A stretch of DNA of 64,000 bases from NCBI GenBank assembly GCA_001695595.3, contig MBPM02000099.1, positions 113,969-177,968 of the forward strand, written 5' to 3'. A model generated the notes under the pieces. It saw only the letters and a list, made by a program, of their open reading frames with translations, made no database searches and was not told the origin of the DNA. Made by a program: the position numbers and the translations under genes. The DNA comes from Plasmopara viticola (taxonomy: Eukaryota > Oomycota > Peronosporomycetes > Peronosporales > Peronosporaceae). Positions 21,544 to 33,120 of the stretch are shown here, one piece after another; position 1 is the stretch's first letter; the number at the start of each line of letters is the position of its first letter.

Positions 21544-22365
21544 ATGGTCTCCTTCCCCGCGATCGTAAGCGCCATGGCACTCGCGTCAGCCTGCTCTATA
21601 GCACAGGGCCAAAATAATGTTAAGCCGCTTCCGTGGGACGGTCGTGCAAATGACTTGACTGTCGAAAAGATCACGGACAAGTACTTGACGCATTGCTTTA
21701 CCATGCGAAACGACTCTTCACTTACGGTCGCCGACTACGTCACTATTGATCAGAAAGGTCGACCAAAGGGCTTCAACTGTGACGAGGGCGTCATTAATAT
21801 TGGTGTGGATGGTAGGGCGATTTTTAGGGCGCAGACTAACTTTCGTCGCTCAGAGCTTGTGCAGTATGTCGCCACCAATACGAACGGCAAAACCTTCTTT
21901 CGCACCAGCTTCATGAAGGAGGAAGCCTTTTTGAACGAATACACCTGGCAGATGATCTTCGACGAGTTGCACTACTTCGAAATCCGCGTGGATGCGGCGC
22001 TCAGCCCTCCTATGCTCGTCTACATCAATAATGGGTCGTGGGACCCGAAGTGGCAGACCGAATTTGTGCCCGGTACGTGGTACAATTTTGGCATTGCCAT
22101 TTCGGCTGCCCCCTCAGGCAAACGTCATGAGCTCGAATTCTACATGAGCGAGGGCGAAAACGATCTTGTCCTAATGACCACTCACTTGTGCGAAAGGGAA
22201 CTTCCCGCCGACTTTGAGTACCACATCGGTCTTTTGACTGTGTCAGACGACGGTAGTCCGGTCGAAATGAAGAAGGGACAGGACATTGTAACTTACAGCG
22301 GTGTAACCGTCACTGCTGACGTTTCGACCGCTGCTGAAATTGTCGGAAGTCCTACTTGCAAATAA
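21544..22365 (+). CDS. GH131-like secreted beta-glucanase, paralogue 4
   Basis: This is a complete 273-residue intronless frame with a signal peptide (about 1-21). The landmarks are LPWDGR, an NDS sequon at 56, FRRSEL (Glu104), GKTFFRTSF, FDEL (Glu141), NNGSWD, TWYNFG, YHIG (His227) and a GSPTCK end. All proposed active-site positions are intact. It is most like paralogue 7 at 48185 (both have the QGQNN mature start and the SEGENDLVL and GSPTCK segments). The ATG lies in ATCATGGTCTCC, a start context shared by several copies. Secreted beta-glucan hydrolysis is inferred. Confidence 0.87.
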   Translation: MVSFPAIVSAMALASACSIAQGQNNVKPLPWDGRANDLTVEKITDKYLTHCFTMRNDSSLTVADYVTIDQKGRPKGFNCDEGVINIGVDGRAIFRAQTNFRRSELVQYVATNTNGKTFFRTSFMKEEAFLNEYTWQMIFDELHYFEIRVDAALSPPMLVYINNGSWDPKWQTEFVPGTWYNFGIAISAAPSGKRHELEFYMSEGENDLVLMTTHLCERELPADFEYHIGLLTVSDDGSPVEMKKGQDIVTYSGVTVTADVSTAAEIVGSPTCK

Positions 22366-22830
22366 CTGTGCAACGAAGATAATTGTCTACACTTTCGCCT
22401 TGAGAGCGACGATATGATTTTAGTACTAAATACTTAACGATATCTAACTAATGGCTAAAGAGATAGATACTTAAAAATTAGTTTCTGACTATAAACATGT
22501 TTGCAGTTCTCTACAAGTATCACACTAGAGATCGAGAACGCGTCGTTTCTCAGTGTACCGTCGTCTTCAACGGCAAACGAAAATGCACTCCCTAAGCCAG
22601 TTCCGGAACCAGTCCGACATTCCCCATCATCGCAATTTCTTGCCAATCCATCGTCCAATCCCTTTGCTTCATTGCCAACGCAGCCGGTTGCGCTAGTAGC
22701 AAGCGCAGTAGACGAGAGTCTGCGTGTTTTGTACCTGAGCAAAGCCACGAAATGCTATTGATTGCAATGGGAAGCAGAATGTAAGCTTATATAATTGATA
22801 GTGTTAAACCTTAATAGAATCTAACCGACA
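22366..22830. other. 3' flank and intergenic, with an uncertain small frame
   Basis: The flank after the stop shows no strong 3' block. Overlapping small frames exist on both strands at 22455-22761; the plus one (22501-22761, 86 codons) is Ser/Pro-rich. Neither has a recognised motif, a core promoter or a paralogue here, so I do not call a gene. Confidence 0.35.
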
Positions 22831-23420
22831 ATTGTACCAGTAAACCAACGATGCACAACTGCAACGTTCTACTATGTTGCAAATGATCCGTAACACTAGG
22901 CTGGATTAATGGCATGACATCATTTATCGCGCAGTCTAGCAATGAAACATACATATGTTGTATGTAGCGAGTAGACGGTATATCGTTGCACGTGACATCT
23001 ATGAGCGGTGCAGCTTTTCCGACTTTAGAATAGCTTTCCCCGGATTCATCGACTTAGGTTGCACGATAATAATTGCTGTCAAAGGCAAAGTCGTGCTTGC
23101 CTCTACTATCTCTTACGCTCAAATAACTTTGACTCTGTGCTACGCTCGATTAGAAAGCTGTTGAGCCTATCCTACAACTTTACAATCTGTCTTCTTCTTG
23201 TCAATTGATTACGCTTTCCATACATCGTGCGCATCTTGGGATCTGGCGTACACTGTAATAACGAAAGAAACACACTTTGACAATTGGTATACCTCGAATT
23301 CGGAGATGCCGCTCGGTCTCACCTCTCTGTGGAAGTAAATTCAGGCAAAACATTAAGTTTTGCCTCCAATTTCGCAAACCAGCATCTCTCGTCGGTTTTT
23401 GTCTACACCCGATGCGAATA
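22831..23420 (+). repeat. Orphan module M, plus-gene orientation
   Basis: It contains TGGCATGACATCATTTATCGC, GCGGTGCAGCTTTTCCGAC, TTGCTGTCAAAGGCAA, GCTTTCCATACATCGTGCGC and CGGTCTCACCTCTCTG, all from module M in the order and orientation for a plus-strand gene downstream. No GH131 coding follows before 24800. It is interpreted as a promoter left after gene loss. Confidence 0.55.
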
Positions 23421-24830
23421 TAAAACAATATATTCAGTACTTCTTTTATCAGCAATTGCTCTCACAACACAAACACTTGATAGTAGCTTGATAATCGCAA
23501 GGACATCGTAATTTAAGCATTGATTTTGATTGGCATGTGAAGCGTTTGACAGAGGATCGCCTGTGTAATAAAGAACAGAATTCGCAAAGCCTTCGGCATA
23601 TCGTTTTAATGGAAGAAATCAAGGAGGAGCAACGCTACCAGTAGTCGATTAATCTTACCAGAGTGATTTCAAAGAAGGCGTTCACAGTTTCTCGTGCTCA
23701 CCTCGAGCAACAAACCAAAGACATATTATAAAATACTTACACACCTTTGGAGACACGTCAAGCTACCCGATCATGATAAAAAAAAATCACGTGCACCCAT
23801 AAGGCGCGTACATGCACAGGAAAGCGCTTGCGGCTCGAACAATGAAAAAGAAAGTCGTGGTTTTAGTACTAATTTAGTGTGAACAAGTGCACGCTAGCGT
23901 ACGTCCAGATACTAGCCCTTATCACATTTTCAAGCGAGAGACAACGGCTGGTGTAATTGTATAAAAAAGATAAACACATCAGCCATCGTTTAAACTGATA
24001 GCGCACGTGACACGCACTTTTGACGTACATGAGGCGTCCGAATAGTCACATTAAAGGCTAAGATTTGTCGCTTTCTAATTAGCCGCAACTGCAACACAAA
24101 CCTTAACAAGCGTAGTAACTAATTTGTCACAAGAAGAACATAATTTTCTGATAACATGAGCTTTCTACCTCGAAGATGAAGCCATTGGGACTAACAAAGA
24201 CTTTTACTACCAATTTCATCAATTAATGGCTTTTCATAGCTCACAGGTAATGGACACTTAAAGAGCCTGCGGATTCTCTTGAAGTTGCGAAAACCAAATT
24301 TCCTTTCGTACTTCATTTGAAAATTTGCGCAAAAAATCTTGATAAGGCGGACCTCGAATCAAGGTGAATATCAATGAGATAAAAAAAGAATATTAACATG
24401 AATTGCAAAAGCTTTGCAACCAGATGAAATGAAAGTAAGAAACACAATTCAGTGAAGTCGCTTAGCACCCGAGACATTTAAGAGGACCAAAAGCATTCCA
24501 AAGGATATTTATCAGGTCATTCGCCGAGGCTCGATGTTCTTTGTACAACATTATCACATTTACAACCGCTACTTTAAGTATGTTGTTGGGCTGCTTGTTG
24601 AGCTGCTAGCTTTTTACGCACTTCAAGCAAATTAGATGATCGACATAGCTCTGACCTAGACTCAGAGTCGAATAGTCGAGAGTCACATTACTTTCAAAAA
24701 GTGTTCTATGACATAGTTTATTTCCAAAATATTGGCTTATTTTGCTATGTGACATTTAAGCGGCTGCTGGAGACATAGATGCACTATTCTATTGTGACTT
24801 TAAATCTTCGTCGGGTATAAACAAAGAGAG
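23421..24830. other. Intergenic, traces of module N
   Basis: About 23680-23850 shares AAATACTTACACnCCTTTGGAGACACGTCAA-like DNA with module N at 34560-34660 and 52130-52230. Otherwise nothing is recognised. Confidence 0.35.
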
Positions 24831-25390
24831 GCTGAGGTAGCAAAATACCCACAGCGAGGCGGGTCCCCCAAAGTACGATAGACTTTTGAAGTGGAAATTA
24901 TTACGCATTATTGTTTTCTAAGCGTACGTCAGATCCCATGATGTGCACGACGTATGGTGACCATCAGCACATGGTCCGACAAAGAGTTTTAAGGAAAGCT
25001 GAAATGCATCGTAATTATGCAGCTTTGAGGATAGTTGAGGCTAGCACAAGTTTGCCTTTGACAGCAATCATTGCCGTTTAAGATAATACCATCAAGGGAA
25101 AGCTATCCTTGCGTCGGAAGTGCGGTACATTGAGGCTATAAAACTCACGCGCAACAAAAAAGAAGGCGAGACCGTCTACTCGCTTCAGACATTAAGTCCC
25201 AGCGCCAGATGGTGCGACAAACGATGCCGTGCCGTTGAAGTGGTTCAGTCCTATGGACCCTTTGCAACATGGTAATAAAATTGCCATTACACTTTCCACT
25301 GATTGTATGCTCGAAAGGTGGAGCGCCCGTCGAGTCTAAAGAGCGGACATTAACATTGACTTACCTAACGACCACCTTTTCCTAGTATGT
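24831..25390 (-). repeat. Orphan module M, minus-gene orientation
   Basis: It has AAGTACGATAGACTTTTGAAGTGGAAATTATTA, GCGTACGTCAGATCCCATGATGTGCAC, TTTGCCTTTGACAGCAATCATTGCCG, AGCGCCAGATGGTGCGA and TTTGCAACATGGTAA in the standard order. A GH131 gene is expected below 24831 on the minus strand but none is present; the similarity stops close to where the core promoter should be. Confidence 0.6.
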
Positions 25391-26690
25391 GTGATACTAT
25401 TCCCTGTTGCAGTGTTTTTGGAGGATTTAGGCAATTAATAGTATTTCTGATCAATGCGTCTTTTAGCGAGTGCTAATGTAGTTTATGCACAAGTAGTTTA
25501 GACGCATATAACACTTTTACACGAAATAAATGTTTATCAAAAAGTGATAAAACGAACGATGATATACAGGCGTATGTATCATTCGGGCTCGTATTTCTCC
25601 TCTTCCGATCCGGTTTATGCATAAAATTGGTTTCAGCGAAAGTTCGGTGACAGTAGCATCTTGACAAAACGGCAAGTTGCTGAGCGCGTCGTTGTTCTTA
25701 CTGCCGATGGATATGACATACTGTTGGGTGTAATGCCTGCCGTACTCGATGAAATAATTAGGTGGTACTAAAGACACTTAATGACAGCCATTGCGAGTCA
25801 AAAACAAGGTTGTCCGAAACGCAAGCTCATTTGAACCTGCATAACTTTAATTTCGAAAAGCTTTGAGGTCTCAACCCTAAACATTGAAGTGCCCTCAAAC
25901 GCAAATTGCTGACTGATCAATTTTCGAAAAACAAAATCTTCGAAAGCGACCAGTGAATCTTTTTTAATGGTGCTCGCAGAAGAAACGTAGCTGGGGAAAC
26001 ATACTGTGATGAAACGACACCTTGTCGTGTGAGTCTTCTTCTACTGAATTTGCATGATTGTACAGGTCCGTTGCCGGTGCTTGGCTCGAAATACATATTT
26101 TATAGCATATACTCAATGATAGCGAGAACTAAAGCACACAATTTTCGTGCAAACGACAAATTTCTTGCGCTACAACATATGCGTGCTTTAGTTCTCGCTG
26201 CTAGAAACGTAACGAAATTTTGTGGAATGTAAGTGAGGTAGAAATGATGGATAAGCAATATGATCGGCCTACCGATCTTTGGTTTCTTAAGCTGGATCGT
26301 ATCCTTGGCGTTTTGGTACTGCCTTACGCAAAAATTTCTTTCAATAAAGCTCATCCTTTGGAGTTAACTTCCTTGGTGGTACCGCTAACCGGACACTACT
26401 GCCTCTCAATGAGAGGGCTTGTGTCTTTTGATGTCTAAACGCCGGGTGCGAGTAATGTCATTGTCAGCAAAATAGTAAATTTATTGCCGAGAATGTCTAC
26501 GCAACCGGTTTCAGCGCACGCAAAATTCGCTTTGGCTGTCGGCATGAAAGATCTGACTATTATCTGCAGTGCGATCATTCCATTGCGTTGGACTGACGAT
26601 CATACGATCACTTCGTCAGTACAGGCCCAAAATAGTAGCGACAACTCGGGAATGTCGTCGTGCTAGAGAGTACTAACCGTACTACATTTA
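25391..26690. other. Intergenic repeat debris
   Basis: It includes an imperfect inverted pair around AGCGAGAACTAAAGCACnCA and TGCTTTAGTTCTCGCT (26120-26205) and a repeat-tail fragment near 25850-25960. No gene is supported. Confidence 0.35.
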
Positions 26691-27000
26691 GATGTCTCGT
26701 GACTCGCTGTGCGAGTTATCAGTCAATAAGCATCGGCGCATGACTGAGTCACGCCACTTAGTGGTCTACTGACATCAACCTTTCTTGTACGTCAAGACGC
26801 TTTAAATTGACGTGCTCTGAATCGGCAGCAATTTATTGTCATCAGGATTTGAGAGTTCTCAAAAGTTACCTCAACGAGTACGTCTTGTCGAGCATCTCCT
26901 CTTTGTCAGCTCTTCATCCACACGAATGCCTCTCGAGCTGTATCTTCAATGGGCTTTGAAAGACGCCAAAGTTTTTTAAACTCGGGCTTCTTTTATCCCG
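26691..27000 (-). pseudogene. Decayed Copia RT-end fragment
   Basis: The minus strand reads ADKEEMLDKTYSLR near 26900, matching the LDK segment of the other Copia pol relics, followed at lower coordinates by the same heavily decayed CTRPD-side region. It is short and frameshifted. Confidence 0.35.
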
Positions 27001-28111
27001 CCAAAACTGGCGCCCATGACGATGACAAAGCGTTCCCATACAATTCGTCATCTTGGCACGTCCTTATGCACGGGCCGGTAATTGAACGTGTTATTTATTC
27101 CTAAAGCAAATTGTCATCAGAAGTTAGTTCCAGCGACGCGCAACTTCGATGGGCCTATGCACGTTCTGCACAAGCTTTACCGCGAGTTAATCGTAAATGT
27201 TATCGAAAGCCTTGATGTCTGCAGAACAATTCTTAGCTTTGGCTTTCTCTTCTGACTTAGCTCTATATATTTTGGACACAGAATCGGAACTTTAAATGTC
27301 TTGTCCCATTAAGCCTATGCCGCTTCCTGGATTGCAAATATTCTTTCGCGCTGTTTACGGAACAGCAGCGTTAGACTGTTATTTTTCCTTTTGGATTCTT
27401 GCTCTTGTGAGTTCGTGCACCTGACAAATCTGTTCGAAGCTTTGTCGGAATATTTCGAGGCTAACATCCTGGCGCATTGTGATCACCAATCGCTCATTGA
27501 GGAGCAAAACCTTGTATCTACTTCATCCCGATTCTTTGTCCTATTCGGTGTTTTCCCCAATATTTCTTCTCATTGGTATACATTTCGCAGTCTTACCAAA
27601 ACAAAGACCATGGCTTCTTGTACGCAGGGCGCTGTGTCTATTAGCTTCTCATGTAGCAAAGCCTTTCTTGTGTTTGATCGCGTTGGAGTTGTATTTAAGA
27701 TATACGCCGCAGATTTAAATGCAGTACTTGATTAAGTAAGATATGTTCTAGACCTGATTGTCATGCGCTTATCGCGTAGAATTATGATGAGGATTATTTT
27801 CTCCATATTGTCGCTACTCTTTGGTACTTTTTGCTTCGGGAGCCTAGCGTTAAGTATCTATTTTCATGCAGAAAGCATTCAAGGCTGCTCATTTCTATCA
27901 TTGGTGAGAACAAGCTGTTGAAGCACGCCCAAAGTGCAAAGACGCAGCTCCGCCTTTCTCATTGAATCACAATTCGAATTGCAAAATGTCAAATTTGTAG
28001 TCCACCAAAATGTAAAGATACTTGTTTCTCATGTCTATCCTTGGACTCTTGAGATCATTTTACATCACGCCATCGCAACTGTTAATTCATTTATTATTTT
28101 TGATTGCTTGG
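27001..28111 (-). repeat. Decayed repeat, paralogous to 54900-56100
   Basis: Parts (for example 27390-27480 and 27940-28060) align by eye with 55330-55450 and 55900-56030. The 114-codon plus-strand frame at 27391-27735 has no motif. The position ahead of the Copia protease piece at 28640 on the minus strand suggests decayed element sequence, but I cannot name the domain. Confidence 0.35.
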
Positions 28112-28184
28112 GATGCGTCCCCTTTCTCGTACTTGGAGAAGGGGACGCATCGAGTGTGACTCGTTCCAAGTACGAGTCACACTC
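28112..28184. repeat. Two adjacent hairpins with mutually complementary loops
   Basis: Hairpin one pairs 28112-28128 with 28136-28151 (16 base pairs, one bulged T). Hairpin two pairs 28152-28164 with 28172-28184 (13 perfect pairs). In addition CTCGTACTTGGA (28126-28137) is an exact complement of TCCAAGTACGAG (28165-28176), so the loop regions can pair with each other. The paralogous stretch near 56035-56090 lacks the structure. Confidence 0.85.
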
Positions 28185-28389
28185 AGATCGGTGTAGATAA
28201 GTCAGGTGAAAACTTGGGCCCGATCGCGTCGTAAGAAATGTGGTTCTAACAAATGCAGACTTCCTGGTTGCGGCACCGGCATTACTATTACCAGAAACCG
28301 CAAAATTGCGTTTTTTAGTCAAATAAAAAGCTTTAAACGAAGGTGGAAATTGCGTCGACTATTAACTTGTTATCGATTTGAAGCTAGAA

Positions 28390-29100
28390 CATAATTGAGT
28401 CTTTTATGCGCTGATAACTATCATTATTTGTTGACGAAGAGATAACCCTTTTTGACTTAGACGTCCATATGAGGTAAGTCTGAGCTGCTTCGACAGTATT
28501 GGCGCGTAGTACTGGTCAAATAGCATGATCATAAGTAGATAACTGCGCACGTAAGTCACCTTACCACGCTTAGTATCACCGGGCGCCTCGGTGATGGCGA
28601 ACATAAATCCCTTTGTTGTCATAGCGATCCTCGCCACTCTACGTAGAATTTGTCACAGGTTGAGCCTCGCATCGATTCATATCATCCAAAATGGCTGTCA
28701 AGAATACTCTTCCCTTTTAAAAGCATCGCGTGCAATGCAAGGCTTTGCAAGCGCAAATGAATTATTTCCTTACTTGCCATCACGTCTGTTTCTATGAGCA
28801 ATTACAGTTTTTTGCATATTTGGCTGTAGCACTTGCAGTGCCCTTCGACTACCACCAGAATATCGTATTAGATTGTCGCTTAGCTGTCGCGCTCCATCTT
28901 GTGCGCGTCTGACGTACTTAGTGTGTTCTGCAAGGAAGAAATGCTAGCCATCTTTATTAAAAGCTGGCGCGACGTGCCTGGCGATGCTCGCTACGATTGC
29001 TTCGTGCTCGCCAGAATTCCAAATACACGAACGCTCGGACAAGATTCAACAAAAAAAATTTTGGCTTGCACGGTCATGATGGAGCACAAATAGCCTTGTC
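28390..29100 (-). pseudogene. Decayed Copia protease / pre-integrase fragment, copy 2
   Basis: The minus strand at 28637-28404 reads GKVTYVRSYL and DQYYAPILSKQLRLTSYGRL, the post-protease segment of Copia elements. It is matched in the plus orientation at 39650-39760 (GKVTYLRGNL, DLYYVPILSKKLRLISYRRL). The DSG active site is not found and frames are broken. The rest to 29100 aligns with 8261-8770 and 56560-57000. Confidence 0.5.
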
Positions 29101-30840
29101 GATCTCATTCCGAGTATGCTCTAGCAAAGGACGGACATTCTGACAGATAGACACACTTAAGCATCAATAAGAAATTGCGATAAAAAATCCCGTCCATTAG
29201 CCCTTCACGGAGCGCTTTACAAGATTGATAGTTAGCCTAATGGATGGAATAGCGGGATCGTAGTAGGTTGACTACTAGTGAAAAGCAATCAAATGCACGA
29301 TTGATGGGATAAACAATTTTATAACTATACCGACTATGTAATGGTTAATTTTTTAAGTAGGGAAAATGATGATTGACGCCCTTTCTTCAGTATCCACATT
29401 AAGTATTTTATCAATTACAGCGCGGATTGCATCACAATCCACAGTGTCTTTCTAAACAATAGAGGCACATTAAGAGGGGAAGGTTTCCGTTTACAAAAAA
29501 ATTCGTCGTTAAAGTTGTGCCAGCCATAAGTTTCAATTTGTTCCGTCATCCTCATATCCTTCTTGATTGAGATACTGTGTTTACAATTTTGCTTTCGATA
29601 TCGATTTCACCCCTTCATTTGATTTTGTCTGAGTGTTTTTGTCTTCACATAACCACGATGATCTTTTAAATCAGGGAACGTGCACCATTTCGATGAAGTA
29701 ATTTCCGCAAAATATGTAAATCACGATTACACATTGCTACCAAAACTTCCTGCTAGCAGAGCGATTTCTCTGGTAGTCGTGGAGATTCGCTAGGGTGTCT
29801 TTTGTATCACGTCGGTGGTCCTGATATGCTTCTCAGGTATTCTTGACTTTGTATATCTTGCGGATCTAGCTGGGCCGTCTTGACTGGGATTAGTTTTACC
29901 TGCTTGCGTCGCATTTTTTAGTTGGCATATCTTGTACGCCGACAATTCGACTGGATTATATTTAGGATATGTGGCTTAATGTGCCTTGTCTAGGTAGGCT
30001 TTATTATGACCATGACTACTTTATATCGCAAGTGGGGTGGATTGAACAGCGATCACGTCGTTCTAGCAAGCTTAATTCCGGGTCTCTGGGGTTGAAGCTG
30101 ACAATGTGCTAGCCAGAGACACTAACTATCACTAGATCACTGGATACCTATGCCATCGAGCAATTAAATGCTTAAGCTTGCCCCTTCTCCAACTTTTGCC
30201 AATCATTCGATCCCTGCAAACTTGTTGGTCAACTTGAAGCATCAGGACTTTAAGCGTTGGCACGTGCGAAGAAAAATAGCCTGACCGCGAACACTAAGTC
30301 TAGCACCATGACACTTCATCATTCACGGGACCGTATTGTGTTAACATGATCCTCCTTTTAACACTGCAGATCTAACTGGTACGAGATGCCATTCCACTCC
30401 CGAATAGGATTTATTTGACAATGATCGTGGTCTAATTTTGATACAACCAGCGCTTGTTGCTATTCGAGAAGACGCGGATGCACAACTCCTGCCCTTTGTG
30501 TGTAGATCAAGACTACAAAAATTAAGTTTTCTGTTATTCGGCGGAGTCTGTGTCTATCAGTATTTCTGTAAGCATACACGTCAGACGACTTAAGTAAGGA
30601 TGCGGAACAGCAACGGCAAGAATGCGAGAATTAGCCCAGTCATTATTAGCACAATGAGGTGCATTCTATCCGGCCAACATATATCTTAAGCGCTTGAAAA
30701 GCGCATTCGAGTACGTGGCGCTTATCCTAAGCAGATGTCAAAGCAATACCGTCTTCCCTGCTTGGAGACCTCACTAGCAAACCATTTAATTTAATGTCTA
30801 TCATTTTTTGTGCCAAGTTTGTGACATCTAAAGAAGAAGC
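29101..30840. other. Intergenic, decayed repeat similar to 9380-9560
   Basis: The only recognisable item is 29830-29990, related to 9380-9560. There is no open frame of note and no RNA gene. Confidence 0.4.
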
Positions 30841-31160
30841 CTCGACAAGCACACTGACTCAAGCTTCATTCTTAGTATGGGCAAAGAGATCAAGAGATGC
30901 AAAGTGTTACTGCGCGAAGTCGTGACGCTTCAAGTGAAACGCATCAAGCAATTCGACGAAGCCAATAACGATCTTCTCAAAGCGCTCACTCTGCAAAGGG
31001 CGCGAAAGAGTGAGAATGGTACAACGCAACCATAAAACTACCAGTTGGTCAAAATGAGAATTCTATGGGCCCGTGTTAAATCACAAATTGTGAAAATGGA
31101 AGTCAAAAATAGATGCCGGAACTACCAGTTACTCAGTTAATGAACTAGGTTTATTAAGAT
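30841..31160 (+). other. Short Lys/Arg-rich frame, unidentified
   Basis: An ATG frame at about 30877-31035 (some 52 codons) reads MGKEIKRCKVLLREV and KRIKQFDEANNDLLKAL, a charged helical peptide ending at a stop. I do not recognise it. It has no promoter signature and sits next to Copia debris on the same strand, so it may be a relic of a longer coiled-coil protein. Confidence 0.25.
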
Positions 31161-32060
31161 CAGGCTTGGACTCATCCAGGCCGGCGGAATGCGGACACTA
31201 TTGGTGCTTAAGGTGTAGTCAGCAAAACGCGCAGTGTCACAGAGACTACGCCGAAAACTGTTGCAGTGCCAGCAGTAAAGCGTCGGCTACTTCAAATCAG
31301 AAAGCTAAAATTTCTAGAGACAAACACTTTGCAAAGAATGAAGCGATCTGCGGTCGCTAACATTTAGCAGATAAGTGGGTACATAGCTAGACAACAAGCA
31401 GGCCAAAGAAGAGACTTAAGTTCTTACACACTCTGCTGCGTTTGCATTGAAAAGCAAAAGAAATATTTGATTTTCTCGTTCAGTGGGAGCAGTCTGCCAG
31501 AGCACGATGATGCGGAGAGTGCGTGTGTGAAGGGGGCTGTTGAAGACGTTTACTAAATTGAATGCAGGAATCTTGAGAAGTCAACGTTCTCAAGGTAAAG
31601 GGCACAAAATTTACGATCAGAGTTAATATTTGATTTTAGGACAGCTGGTATCGACTCAACGAAGTCCGGTTTCTGGTAATGACAATAAAGCTATTCTCTA
31701 AAAGACAAAACAAGAAGTCCTCGTCAAGGATTGTCAGAGTGCGATCTTTTTGTGAAAGAGCGGTAGGCTGTGCACAAAACAGACTTTCCCTTTCAATCTC
31801 TGCTGTCCACCACGTAATCTCGGTGACGTTCGAAGCATTGAGAACTACAGCAAGCATAGCTCGTTTGCTCGAGAAATACGTTGTGTGCTCAAGAAATGCG
31901 TGAATCAGCTCTCGCTACTCCAAAATATACACAACGATATAGCTGAGAATCCGCATCGATATAGCACAGCCCTGTACAATTACGTAGAGGAACTAAGCAA
32001 GTGTCGTTTTTACACAATCTTTTTTCTATGCTACGTGTTATTAACAAGTACCGGTCGATC
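31161..32060 (+). pseudogene. Decayed Copia pol fragment, plus strand
   Basis: The stretch 31160-31700 aligns by eye with 44870-45330 and 59060-59830, which are better preserved. The piece before 31670 corresponds to the KSLYGLKQA-like motif there but is unreadable as protein. The frames from 31679 to 32073 (AVGCAQNRLSLSISAV) match 60820-60880 (SVGCAQYTLFSSISAV), a shared repeat tail and not a gene. Confidence 0.35.
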
Positions 32061-32560
32061 AGATTTACTGTGAACCTTTCTGTAGAATGACCTAAACGTA
32101 AGCCATTTCAAACCTTTTGAAAATTCGCAATTTGCAGATTAGATCAAGGTCAGACCAAACAGCACGTAAAAGTGTAGGGTCGACAAAACAAGAAAATCTA
32201 GATACGGAGCTCTTTAGAGTCATAATAAATAGGTACGAATAAGCTTGGTCCTCCAAACTACCTTAATTTTTTATCGGTAGTAGCCTATTGGGTGTCATCA
32301 AATTACTTCGGTATTAGCTCGTTAGGCCCATCTCCAATATAATTAGTAGGGCAGCCACTGTTTTTTTCAGTATGACAAATGCATCGAAAAGAACAACATG
32401 GAACTAAATGTAATATGTCCGAATAAGGTAGAATGCAGGACTTTCATGGAAATTGACATCACCCTATGATAATTATAAAGCAGACATAAGAGCCCAAATT
32501 AGAACATTCGCATTTTCCATACTGTACATTTTTCGTTATTTTCCTAATAAATAATACTTC
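32061..32560. repeat. Repeat tail next to module M
   Basis: It contains GATCAAGGTCAGACCAAACAGC and a TATGACAAATGCATCGAAAAG stretch shared with 61210-61440, 20470-20700 and 1190-1420. No gene is seen. Confidence 0.4.
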
Positions 32561-33064
32561 ATACCTTATCAATTGGCTGCCTGCATACTCTGAAGAGAAA
32601 CAGTCCCAATCCGGTATCACGTAGAAAGTTTATAGCAATGAATTTTTTCTTTGGAACAGTGTTGACTTTAGGTGAATCATAGAAATTGTTTGCTCCGCGT
32701 TTGCAACATACACACGGTGCACGCCTGACGGTAACACATAATTATGCTTCATAAGAATGATCCGGCTACACGGCATGGCATCGTTTATCACACCATCTGG
32801 GACAAATATAATGTCTGCAGCGAGTGGACGAGCCGCGTGAGTTTCATAGCCAATGCAGGTTAAAGAACTTTTCCTGTATCGTACCATCTTAGATGTACTA
32901 CTATACACGCTTACGATCTCCATACATAAAGCACATCTTGAGATCTGGCGTACGCAGAAAGCATTACTTTCATCGTGGAAAGCACATCGTGTTTTGAAGT
33001 GCCGCCCAATCCCACCTTTCCATTCAAAGAACAGTCATGTCGGCTCGGCACTTCTTCAGTCAGG
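32561..33064 (+). promoter_or_regulatory. Upstream module M of paralogue 5
   Basis: The reverse-complement blocks of M include GGCATGGCATCGTTTATCACACC, CATCTGGGACAAATATA, ACGATCTCCATACATAAAGC, ATCTGGCGTACGCAGA and a CCGCCCAATCCCACCTTTCC end. Confidence 0.55.
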
Positions 33065-33082
33065 CCATTTGTTAATTTACCT
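33065..33082 (+). promoter_or_regulatory. Inr-FPR-like core promoter of paralogue 5
   Basis: CCATTTGTTAATTTACCT lies 39-56 bases before the ATG. It is followed by CCAGCGACGCATCCC, which is conserved upstream of the plus-strand paralogues. Confidence 0.6.
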
Positions 33083-33120
33083 CCAGCGACGCATCCCAGC
33101 AGCATCCCTCATCCAACATC

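Noticed and set aside
22455..22761. Possible host gene on either strand
   Set aside because: Two overlapping frames of similar length, no motif, promoter or paralogue; coding direction cannot be decided.
27391..27735. 114-codon frame as a novel gene
   Set aside because: It lies in a repeat also present near 55.3 kb, where the frame is not conserved.
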